The notes under the pieces were generated by a model. The model did not search any database. It saw nothing but the letters and a program-made list of their open reading frames with translations, and had not been told where the DNA came from. A stretch of DNA of 64,000 nt from Thioalbus denitrificans (lineage in GTDB: Bacteria > Pseudomonadota > Gammaproteobacteria > DSM-26407), in assembly GCF_003337735.1 (NCBI RefSeq), contig NZ_QPJY01000008.1, positions 1 through 64,000 on the forward strand. The letters run 5' to 3'. Positions 16,452 to 23,888 of this stretch are shown here, in pieces (positions within the stretch are counted from its first letter, which is position 1; each line of letters starts with the position of its first letter). The translations under genes were made by a program, and so were the position numbers.

Positions 16452-17867
16452 CTACTGGGAGGAGGCCCACACCAGGTTCCGGTAGATGCCCGGCGAGAGC
16501 CGGCCGATGAGGGCCCGCTCGTACTCCCGCACCCGGGTGGTGAACATCAGCGACTCGTCGAAGGCCTTGCGGTTCTTTTCCATGAAGGCGCTGATCTGCT
16601 CGCGGGCCTTGCGCACGCCGTCATTAAACGCCTCGACCTTGTCTCCCGACTGGTTGGGCAGGGTGCTCACGCTGGCGGAGACCTTCCCCAGCAGGTCGCG
16701 CAGATAGGTGTAGAGGATGTCCTTGGCGATGAGGGCGGCGTACTGGTCGATGGAGTCGGAGATGAGGCCGGGCAGCATGGCGTACTCCACGGTGAGGAAC
16801 TTGTGGACCGGCAGGGTGGTGGCGGAAAGCAGGCCGCGCTGCGCGTCATCTAGGGCGGCGTCGGCCCCGATCTTCCCGGCGATACCGTTGAGCAGGGTCC
16901 CCACCATGGCGGTGAAGCTCTTCGCCGGGTCGATTTTCAGGGTCGTCTCGGTATCCATCTCGGTGCAGCTCCGCTCATCGCTTGTGCCGTCGGAGCAGGT
17001 GCGGATGGTCACCTCGCCGCCCACGAGGAGGGCCTGCAGGAACTGCTGGCCGCGGCTGTCCTCGAGGATCGAGGGGTAGATCCGGCGGATGGTCAGGGTG
17101 TCCTCCTTGCCGGGCTCCTGGGGCGCCAGGATGATGGTCCCGGAGAGGTTCATCATGACCTGGGCCATGTTCTTGTCGCTGCGGAAGAAGGAGTTGTGGT
17201 AGAGCGCCCGCCAGGCGATGTTGCCCGGAGTGGCGATCACGTCCGCCGCGCTGCCCGGGGCGGCGCCGTCCAGGGTGGCGCGGCGCTCGCCGCCGGTGGT
17301 GCAGGCCACCTCGGCCTCCGCCCAGGCCTCGCCCCTGCTGCCGACCCGCTCCACGATGCAGCCCTGCTTATCCGCTCCGAATTGCTTGAGGACTCCGCCC
17401 AGCAGCTCGCTGCCCGCCTCGCAGGCGTTGACCGAGTTGAGGCCGTACTTCTGGGCCCAGGTCTCGATCTGCTCCATGGTGGAGGCGATCTGGGGGCTGA
17501 TGGTGCGCAGCGCCAGCATGAAGGCCTGGCTGACGGCCACCGAGCCGATGTTCTGCAGCATGGCCACGAACTGGTCGGCGTTGATGAAGCTGAAGCCCCC
17601 GGAGAAGAGATCGATGCCGCCACAGCCGGCCCGGAACTTGGGGAACTGGATGCTGTAGAGGGTGTAGTTGCGCTGGGGCACGCGCATGAACAGGCTCCCG
17701 CCGGTGTAGTAGCCGGCGGACTGCCCCTCGTAGGCGCCCGGCTTCGTCACGTTGGTGAAGTTGAGGTCCCCGAAGAAGGACTCCATGTCGCCGGCCACGT
17801 CGGCGCGGGCGGCGGTCGCGGCCAGCAGTGCGGCCGCGCAGAGACAGGCGAGCAGGCGAAGGGGCAT
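16452..17867 (-). CDS. traH: TraH, F-type conjugal pilus assembly protein
   Basis: The 471-residue protein has a signal peptide (MPLRLLACLCAAALLAATAARA) and a TraH signature region (GYYTGGSLFMRVPQRNYTLYSIQFPKFRAGCGGIDLFSGGFSFI). TraH is a periplasmic/outer membrane component needed for pilus extension. It starts 3 bases before the traF stop. Confidence 0.92.
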   Translation of the reverse strand: MPLRLLACLCAAALLAATAARADVAGDMESFFGDLNFTNVTKPGAYEGQSAGYYTGGSLFMRVPQRNYTLYSIQFPKFRAGCGGIDLFSGGFSFINADQFVAMLQNIGSVAVSQAFMLALRTISPQIASTMEQIETWAQKYGLNSVNACEAGSELLGGVLKQFGADKQGCIVERVGSRGEAWAEAEVACTTGGERRATLDGAAPGSAADVIATPGNIAWRALYHNSFFRSDKNMAQVMMNLSGTIILAPQEPGKEDTLTIRRIYPSILEDSRGQQFLQALLVGGEVTIRTCSDGTSDERSCTEMDTETTLKIDPAKSFTAMVGTLLNGIAGKIGADAALDDAQRGLLSATTLPVHKFLTVEYAMLPGLISDSIDQYAALIAKDILYTYLRDLLGKVSASVSTLPNQSGDKVEAFNDGVRKAREQISAFMEKNRKAFDESLMFTTRVREYERALIGRLSPGIYRNLVWASSQ

Positions 17868-17869
17868 GG

Positions 17870-18703
17870 TCAGTCTCCCGCGAGGATGCGTGTCACGAAG
17901 GGATCGGGCGCCCCAGGCGCCATGAGGGTGTAGATGCGGTCCCGGAGCTCGGAGTGGCTCACGTAGCCGAAGCTGACGGGGTGGATGGCCCGGGAGCGGG
18001 GCTCCACCAGGTAGACCGCGGGCACGGTGTCCACCTGCAGGGCCACGCCGGCGCCGGCGTTCAGCCGCGGATTGGGGTACTCGAGCAGCCCGCCGCCGTC
18101 CAGGCTCACCGGAATGACGTGGAAGCCGTAGGCCCCGGCGAAGGCCCTGAGCACAGGCGCGAAGCGGTGGCAGTAGGGGCAGTCGGACTTGAAGAAGAAG
18201 AGCAGCCCCCGCCTGGCGGCCAGCTCCCGCAGCGCGGCGTCCATGGCCGCCAGGCGCGTGTCGTTGCGCACGTGGACCGCCTGGTCGTTGACCGGATGCT
18301 CGATGCGCGTGTCGAGCGCCGGGGTGGACCACAGCACCCGCTGCCAGCTCTCGGCGAAAGCCCCGGAGCGGGCCATCACCTCCTGGTTGAGGCGCATGTA
18401 GGCGCGCACGGCCGCCTCGCGCTCCCGCGGCCGGTCGGCCATGATGGCCGCCGCCCGCGCCGCCTCCAGGGCCTGCTGGAGCCCCTGCAGGGCCGCCACG
18501 GGATCGGGTGCCGCTGGCGCGGCGGCCGCCGGCGCCGGGAGCTCGGCTTCGGGCGCCTCCCGTTTCGTCTCCGGCTCAGGCTCCGGGTCGGGCGCCTCGT
18601 ACCAGAACCAGCCCTCCCCCGGGCGGGTGAATAGGGAGCCGCCCTCCCCGGCCAGGACCACGACCGGGAGCAGGAGCAGGACCACCAGCAATGCCCTTCT
18701 CAT
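17870..18703 (-). CDS. traF: TraF, thioredoxin-fold pilus assembly protein with intact CPYC
   Basis: The 277-residue protein has a signal peptide and a C-terminal thioredoxin-like domain (LLFFFKSDCPYCHRFAPVL...VDTVPAVYLVEP). It keeps a CPYC redox pair, whereas the F-plasmid TraF lacks a CxxC, so this version may be redox active and may help fold the cysteine-rich TraN, TraU and TraH. The stop overlaps traN by four bases at the other end. Confidence 0.88.
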   Translation of the reverse strand: MRRALLVVLLLLPVVVLAGEGGSLFTRPGEGWFWYEAPDPEPEPETKREAPEAELPAPAAAAPAAPDPVAALQGLQQALEAARAAAIMADRPREREAAVRAYMRLNQEVMARSGAFAESWQRVLWSTPALDTRIEHPVNDQAVHVRNDTRLAAMDAALRELAARRGLLFFFKSDCPYCHRFAPVLRAFAGAYGFHVIPVSLDGGGLLEYPNPRLNAGAGVALQVDTVPAVYLVEPRSRAIHPVSFGYVSHSELRDRIYTLMAPGAPDPFVTRILAGD

Positions 18704-20589
18704 GGCATCATCCCCCGGATGCGCTCCTCCATCATCCGGCTCATCTCCACCTCCGAGGGGCGGATGACCGACTCAGCCGCCTGAAGGGCATCGGCGTAGA
18801 ACTCCGAGAAGTCGATGGCGGCGAAGTCGAGGGAAACCAGCTCCTCGGGGGTGAAGCCGCGGCACTCCGGGCGCTTGGCCTCGCCCCAGCCCAGGTCGAT
18901 CTGGGGCCGGCCCTGCTCGTGGATGATGCGCCCCAGCTTGGACTTGAAGCAGCAGTAGGTGTACTTGCGGGCGATGCAGCCGAAGGGGGTGTCGTTGCTG
19001 CAGTAGTTGCCCACGTAGTGGCACTGGCCGGCGCCCCGGCGCTCGGCGAGGATCCGCTCGTCCTCGCTGCACTGGGCAAGCCCCAGGTCCTGCCCCCAGC
19101 CGCTCTCCTTGCAGCAGTTGGAGAAGCCGAGCACGGTCTTCTTGCAGCGCAGGTCCTCGCCCTTGAAGATGACCAGCGTCTCGGTGTCGAAGTCCTTGGC
19201 CGCCGCCTCGATGGCGCCGAGGTAGCTCGCCGCGAGCGCGAAGTCCTGGTTCGGCTCGTAGCCGGTGTCGAAGCACTCCCCCTCGATGCAGAAGAGCGCC
19301 CCGCCGCAATCGAGCACGGTGCGCGACTCGCCCGCGCCGGCCGGGCAGCGGAAGGTCTGCTCGTACTCGGTGCAGCGGCCCTCCCCGTCCCGGGTGAGGC
19401 AGAGCGAGCCGGTCTGGGTGCAGCCCCGCTCCCGGAGCTCGGCGCAGTAGGGCTCCTCCTCGGTGGCCCCCCCGGCGCCGCAGAGGTAGTCCCCCTGGTA
19501 GCGCCAGCAGGCCCGGTGGACCTCCACCCCGTCGATGATGCGGGTCTCCTCCGGCTCCAGACACGTCTCCGCGCCGACGGCGCTGCAGGCCTCCCCGGTC
19601 CCGCAGGTGCTGCTCCAGTGGTCCGTCACCCGGGGCTCCCCCTCCAGGCGGAACTGGAAGCGCGCCCCGTAGCGGTGCCAGCTGCTCCCGCCGTCGTCGT
19701 CCACCTCTGCCACCACCTGCCAGCCGTTGCCGGCGGAAGGCAGCTCGAGGATCCGGCAGGCGGCGGTGTCGTCGTAGCTACCCTTGGAGATGCGGCTGCC
19801 CGGGTCCCAGAGCGCGCAGGAGGCGGCCGCCAGACTGTAGCGGTCCGCCTCCCCCGCCGGCGGGTCGAAGGGGACGGTGAGCTCCTGCCAGAACTCCACG
19901 CAGGGCGCCGTGACATAGTTGCCGGTCTCCGGGTCCTTCACGAGACAGCTGCCCTCCCCCTTGTTGTGAGCCACCGAAAGGACCTCCCCGGTGCGCAGGT
20001 CGATGCGCCAGGTGCCGCGGTCCTTGAGATAGGCGCCCACGTGGAGAATCGCTTCCTGGGCCGCCGGCCGGTCCACCTCCACCTCGAGCACCCGCTGGCA
20101 TCCCACCTCGGCCCGCACGCCCCACTCGGTGCAGCGCTCCTCGCTATAGGTGGCCGGGGCCAGCGGGGCCTCCCGGGCCTCACAGCCGTCATACTCCCCC
20201 GTCAGGCGCTGCCCGAGGGTGGCCTCCGGGTCGCCGGCGATCGCCTCGCCACGCTGCAAGAGGGGGTCCTTCTCCCGGTCCAGGGTGAAGCGCGGCCGGC
20301 TGAAGGCGGTCTCATCCACCCAGCGGCCCGTCTCGTGTTCCGGCAGCGACTCGCGGGCGCGCGCCTCGATGCCGAGCCCCTCGTCGTAGTAGTCCCGCTC
20401 GGGCACGTCGCTCCCCGCGTAGCCCGGCACCTGCTCGGTCGGCGTAGCCGTCGCCGCGTCGCGGACGCTCTCCTTCCCGGCATTCCCCAGGGCCTTGCCG
20501 AGCCCGAGAGCAGACTCGCGGGTCAGCTCCCCGGCCATGACGGGATGCGCCAGCGCCAGCAGCAGGAGGAGAATCCACGGGCGCCGCAT
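18700..20589 (-). CDS. traN: TraN, cysteine-rich outer-membrane mating-pair stabilisation protein
   Basis: The 629-residue product starts with a signal peptide (MRRPWILLLLLALAHPVMAGE) and is rich in cysteines spread through the body (for example CRYQGDYLCGAGG, CSNDTPFGCIARKYTYCCFKS). TraN recognises recipient surface proteins in F-type conjugation. It lies in the fixed order trbC-traN-traF. Its C-terminus carries EVEMSRMMEE, encoded by a 31-base stretch nearly identical to one at 13411-13441. Confidence 0.9.
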   Translation of the reverse strand: MRRPWILLLLLALAHPVMAGELTRESALGLGKALGNAGKESVRDAATATPTEQVPGYAGSDVPERDYYDEGLGIEARARESLPEHETGRWVDETAFSRPRFTLDREKDPLLQRGEAIAGDPEATLGQRLTGEYDGCEAREAPLAPATYSEERCTEWGVRAEVGCQRVLEVEVDRPAAQEAILHVGAYLKDRGTWRIDLRTGEVLSVAHNKGEGSCLVKDPETGNYVTAPCVEFWQELTVPFDPPAGEADRYSLAAASCALWDPGSRISKGSYDDTAACRILELPSAGNGWQVVAEVDDDGGSSWHRYGARFQFRLEGEPRVTDHWSSTCGTGEACSAVGAETCLEPEETRIIDGVEVHRACWRYQGDYLCGAGGATEEEPYCAELRERGCTQTGSLCLTRDGEGRCTEYEQTFRCPAGAGESRTVLDCGGALFCIEGECFDTGYEPNQDFALAASYLGAIEAAAKDFDTETLVIFKGEDLRCKKTVLGFSNCCKESGWGQDLGLAQCSEDERILAERRGAGQCHYVGNYCSNDTPFGCIARKYTYCCFKSKLGRIIHEQGRPQIDLGWGEAKRPECRGFTPEELVSLDFAAIDFSEFYADALQAAESVIRPSEVEMSRMMEERIRGMMP

Positions 20590-21374
20590 CAGCCGCCCTC
20601 CCCCAGCCGCCCGAGCCAGTGTCGGGCCAGCTCCCGGGCCCGGGCCGAGGCCGCTTCCCGCGCCATCACGCCAAGCGCGTAGTCGAGAGTGACATCGCCA
20701 GCTACCTTCACATGGGGCGGGGTCTCGCAGCGGGTGTTGGAGCAGGCGCCGGGCGGCTCGAGCGGCAGCACGAAGGCCGGCACCGCGCCCACCTCGAAGC
20801 GCTGGAACAGCGTCGGGTCGATGACCAGCGCCGGCCACCGGGGGGCATCGGGCGCCGCCGAGGCCTCCAGGTCGATGCCCGCCAGCTCGGCCAGCCGCGC
20901 CACGGTCCTGGCCATGGAGTTCTCCACCATCCCCCGCAGGGCGAGGGTGGCCACGGTGTCGCTCCGGAGCAGCGTACGCAGTGCGGCCTCCGGCATGGAG
21001 AGCGACACGAAGACGATGGGCGCGGGCGCGGTCTCCCGCCCGCCGGACGCCTCCGCCAGGCCGAGCGCCGGATCGGCCAGGAGCGCGCGGATGTCCGTCC
21101 GCGCCTGTTCCAGGGCGGCCGGATCGAGGTCGGGGAGCGCCGCGGACGGGTCGACGCCGGGACCCTGGGAGACCGCCGTCCGGGCGGCCTCGATGTCGGA
21201 GTGCGCCTGCGCCTGCCGCTCCGCGTCGACCGGGGCCTCCAGCTGCTCAAGCGCCTCACTGATTGCGCCGGCGCTCTGGCGCCGGGCCGCCTCGCGCACG
21301 GCGCCAGAGGGCGTCTCCCCGGCGCCGGACAGGGCCGGAGCCAGAAGCAGCAGCAGGGTCAGAATGCGCAGCAT
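20589..21374 (-). CDS. trbC: TrbC, F-type conjugal transfer periplasmic protein
   Basis: The 261-residue product has a signal peptide (MLRILTLLLLLAPALSGA), a helical region, then the TrbC/TraW-type domain beginning PIVFVSLSMPEAALRTLLR and continuing FEVGAVPAFVLPL. It is required for pilus assembly together with TraW, TraU and TraN. The start lies inside the traU 3' end, overlapping by 16 bases. Confidence 0.88.
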   Translation of the reverse strand: MLRILTLLLLLAPALSGAGETPSGAVREAARRQSAGAISEALEQLEAPVDAERQAQAHSDIEAARTAVSQGPGVDPSAALPDLDPAALEQARTDIRALLADPALGLAEASGGRETAPAPIVFVSLSMPEAALRTLLRSDTVATLALRGMVENSMARTVARLAELAGIDLEASAAPDAPRWPALVIDPTLFQRFEVGAVPAFVLPLEPPGACSNTRCETPPHVKVAGDVTLDYALGVMAREAASARARELARHWLGRLGEGG

Positions 21375-22342
21375 GCCTTCTTTCTCCAGATCAGATAGGC
21401 CCAGTCCTCGCCCTTGACCGGGTACTCCCGGCCAGCGCCGTAGGGCATGGTGACCCGCCCGAAGGGCTGGGCGTTGGCGGGATAGGGGGTCGGGTAGAGG
21501 ATCTGGGTCTTGTACTGGGTCTTGCGCAGGATGGGCAGCGGCAACGGCATGCACATGGCGTCCCGGCTCGAGGTGTCCCGGGCGATGAACTGGCGGTGCA
21601 GCTTGGCGGCCATGCGCTGGACCAGCAGCAGGGAGGAGTCGACTCCGCCGGTGTGGTGCTTGACGTTGCCGTCCACCGGATACATGGAGCCCTGGCAGCC
21701 CGCGCACCAGAAGAGGCTGTCGATGGGAAAGCCGGCGCTCGCGGCCGCGCAGTCGGCGGCGCAGGCCGCCTGGGCCGCGGTGTTGGCGAACAGCGCCGCC
21801 TCCGGGTTGATGAGGAAGGCCAGCTCGTCGTCCTCCCACAGGGGGTCGAATTCCGTCAGGTAGAGCAGGTCGAAGCTCTCGGGGGTGACGCAGGACAGCT
21901 CGGTGAGCAGATTCATCCAGGCGAGTAGCGGGTAGACGTACCAGTGGACGTGGTAGAAGGCGTCCTCGTTCTCGCTGGCGTGGGTGTTGCCGCCGGCCGG
22001 CGCCGGCAGGGAGCCCAGCCGCACCCCGCCGAGCAGGGTGGAGCAGAAGGGGGTGCGGACCACCTCCGCCACCCGGGCCGGCTCCCAGAAGCCCACCCCC
22101 AGCCCGATGCGCACGAACAGCGGCGGCGGTGCCGGGCAGGTACAGATGAGCGGCACCTCGTCGCCGGCGTCCTCCATGCCCATGTCCACCTTCAGGGGGC
22201 CGATGCTGATGGGGAAGACGTACTTCCAGCAGATGTCGGTGAAGGGGTTGGGGAACTTCCCGTGGCAGGGCGGCTCGGCCTGGACCGGCAGGCCCGCCAG
22301 ACTCGCCGCCAGCGCCACCAGCAAAAACATTGATCGCCTCAT
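21359..22342 (-). CDS. traU: TraU, F-type conjugal DNA-transfer protein
   Basis: The 327-residue product has a signal peptide and the TraU signature (NPFTDICWKYVFPISIGPLKVDMG and later LFWCAGCQGSMYPVDGNVKHHTGG). It is a cysteine-rich periplasmic protein needed more for DNA transfer than for pilus growth. Its start overlaps the traW stop by four bases. Confidence 0.93.
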   Translation of the reverse strand: MRRSMFLLVALAASLAGLPVQAEPPCHGKFPNPFTDICWKYVFPISIGPLKVDMGMEDAGDEVPLICTCPAPPPLFVRIGLGVGFWEPARVAEVVRTPFCSTLLGGVRLGSLPAPAGGNTHASENEDAFYHVHWYVYPLLAWMNLLTELSCVTPESFDLLYLTEFDPLWEDDELAFLINPEAALFANTAAQAACAADCAAASAGFPIDSLFWCAGCQGSMYPVDGNVKHHTGGVDSSLLLVQRMAAKLHRQFIARDTSSRDAMCMPLPLPILRKTQYKTQILYPTPYPANAQPFGRVTMPYGAGREYPVKGEDWAYLIWRKKACCAF

Positions 22343-22971
22343 TCCCCCTCCTCCTCCACCGCCACCTCGGTGAGCTCGAGCAGCCTTCCTGCCTGGCGGA
22401 TGCGGGTGGGCAGCGCGGTGATCCCGAAATGCTCCGCCAGGCGGCCGCGCTGGTCGAAGTAGACTCGCAGGCCCCAGCGCCGCATCAGCTCCAGCACCGG
22501 CCCGTTGGTGGCGATGGCCCGCACCCGAGCCGCGCCCCGCTCCTCGAGCCGCGCCCGCGCCCAGGCGGTCTGGAGCGGGTCGTCCCCGTCGAAGAACAGC
22601 AGCTCCCGGGAGAGGCTCAGGTAGTCGAGCGGATTGACGGTGGCTCCGGCGGCGTGGATGAGATGGCCCCGGTGATCGCGGATGTCGGCCGGCACCACGA
22701 GGGTCGGGTCGAAGTAGCGCACCCGCTCCCGCGCCGCCCGCGGCAGGCGGATTCCCTCGGGATGCTCGGCGTAGGCGCGCATCCGATCCCGGGCGGTGGC
22801 CTCGAGGCGGGCCAGTTCCCCCTGCGCCTCGAGCGACCGCAGCCGGGCGTGGATGGCCTCGAGCAGATCGGGCTCGGAGATGGGATAGAGCGTACCCACT
22901 ACGCCGAGGTCCTCCCCCCGGCAGAGAGGAGTCAGCACGGTCATGGCCAGGAGCAGGATCATCCAACGCAT
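22339..22971 (-). CDS. traW: TraW, F-type conjugal pilus assembly protein
   Basis: The 210-residue protein has a signal peptide (MRWMILLLAMTVLTPLCRGE) directly followed by DLGVVGTLYPISEPDLL, the TraW hallmark, and a C-terminal GPVLELMRRWGLRVYFDQRGRLAEHFGI module. It acts in the periplasm with TrbC and TraU. Confidence 0.92.
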   Translation of the reverse strand: MRWMILLLAMTVLTPLCRGEDLGVVGTLYPISEPDLLEAIHARLRSLEAQGELARLEATARDRMRAYAEHPEGIRLPRAARERVRYFDPTLVVPADIRDHRGHLIHAAGATVNPLDYLSLSRELLFFDGDDPLQTAWARARLEERGAARVRAIATNGPVLELMRRWGLRVYFDQRGRLAEHFGITALPTRIRQAGRLLELTEVAVEEEGE

Positions 22972-22984
22972 CCAGTCCGTCTCC

Positions 22985-23494
22985 CTACAGCAACCGCAGC
23001 GCCCGGCCGACGATGCGATCCGCGGCGATCCAGCCGATGTCGGCGTAGCGGGAGTCGTAGCTGTCCGGGTGGCCGGTCCACACGAAGATCGCCCCGGCCG
23101 GGATCACCCCCACCGGCCCCGGGGCCAGCGGCTCGCCGCCGGAGGTCTCCGCCTTGGCCAGCCCCACGAACCCGCCGTTGATGTAGAAGGCTGGGCCCCG
23201 CCGGGAGACCACATCGCCCGGCACTCCGCCCACCCGCTTGATGAACACCATCCCCTCGGGATAGAAGCGGTGGGTCGGCGGCCGGAATGCCACCAGGTCC
23301 CCGCGCCCGCGTGGCGTCTGCCCCTTGATAACCAGGTAGAGCACGCCCGGCAGGCTGGGAGTCCCGTTGATGCCGAGGGTCACCCAGGGCGAGGTGAGCG
23401 CGTCCACACCCCCGATGAGCCCGATGAGCAGCAGGGTGAGGCCGCACCAGCGCCGGAAGCGGCGCCAGGCCGGCCGGATGCGCTCAGCGTCCAT
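22985..23494 (-). CDS. S26-type signal peptidase of the conjugation system (TraF/TrhF-like)
   Basis: The 169-residue protein has one N-terminal membrane segment (GLTLLLIGLIGGVDAL), then GINGTPSLPGVLYLV in place of the usual SMxP serine box, with the lysine motif FIKRVGGVPGD and a final TGHPDSYDSRY. This is the conjugative S26 peptidase family that matures or cyclises pilin. Start at 23494 lies inside the end of trbI. Confidence 0.85.
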   Translation of the reverse strand: MDAERIRPAWRRFRRWCGLTLLLIGLIGGVDALTSPWVTLGINGTPSLPGVLYLVIKGQTPRGRGDLVAFRPPTHRFYPEGMVFIKRVGGVPGDVVSRRGPAFYINGGFVGLAKAETSGGEPLAPGPVGVIPAGAIFVWTGHPDSYDSRYADIGWIAADRIVGRALRLL

Positions 23495-23888
23495 CGGCCA
23501 CGCCTCCCGCCCCGGCCGGCGCCGCACCGGCGGGAAGCCCCAGCCGGCGGCGTAGCACGGGGCTCAGGTCCGGAGCGCCGGCCACCACCGCCGGGGCGGC
23601 CAGCACGATGACGCCATAGTCCTCACTCAGGGCACGGGCCTCGCGGGCCAGGCGCTCCGCGAAGCGGCCGGCCTCGGCCGCCGGATCCCCAGGATTGGTC
23701 CTGGTGTCCTCGGCGAGGACCTTCACCTGGTCGGCCACGATGGCGGCGAGATCCACGGCGGCCAGCGCCACCGGCGGGGTCACCAGGCGCACCAGGAGCA
23801 CCACCGCCGCGCCGCCCACCAATCCCCCCGCCAGGCTCGCGAGGGCTCCGGGCCAGCGCCCCGTCCGGCTGAACCATCCGCTGTTCAT
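23484..23888 (-). CDS. trbI: TrbI-like protein of the F-type system
   Basis: The 134-residue protein has one membrane anchor near the N-terminus (GGLVGGAAVVLLVRLVTPPVALA) and a periplasmic segment with VIVLAAPAVVAGAPDLSP, consistent with F-type TrbI. The position between traC and the signal peptidase/traW is the usual one. The start overlaps traC. Confidence 0.75.
   Translation of the reverse strand: MNSGWFSRTGRWPGALASLAGGLVGGAAVVLLVRLVTPPVALAAVDLAAIVADQVKVLAEDTRTNPGDPAAEAGRFAERLAREARALSEDYGVIVLAAPAVVAGAPDLSPVLRRRLGLPAGAAPAGAGGVADGR

Noticed and set aside
14551-16485. 644-residue plus-strand frame opposite traG
   Set aside because: It is a mirror of traG codon bias on the opposite strand; residue composition is rich in G, E, H, V and no motif is present.
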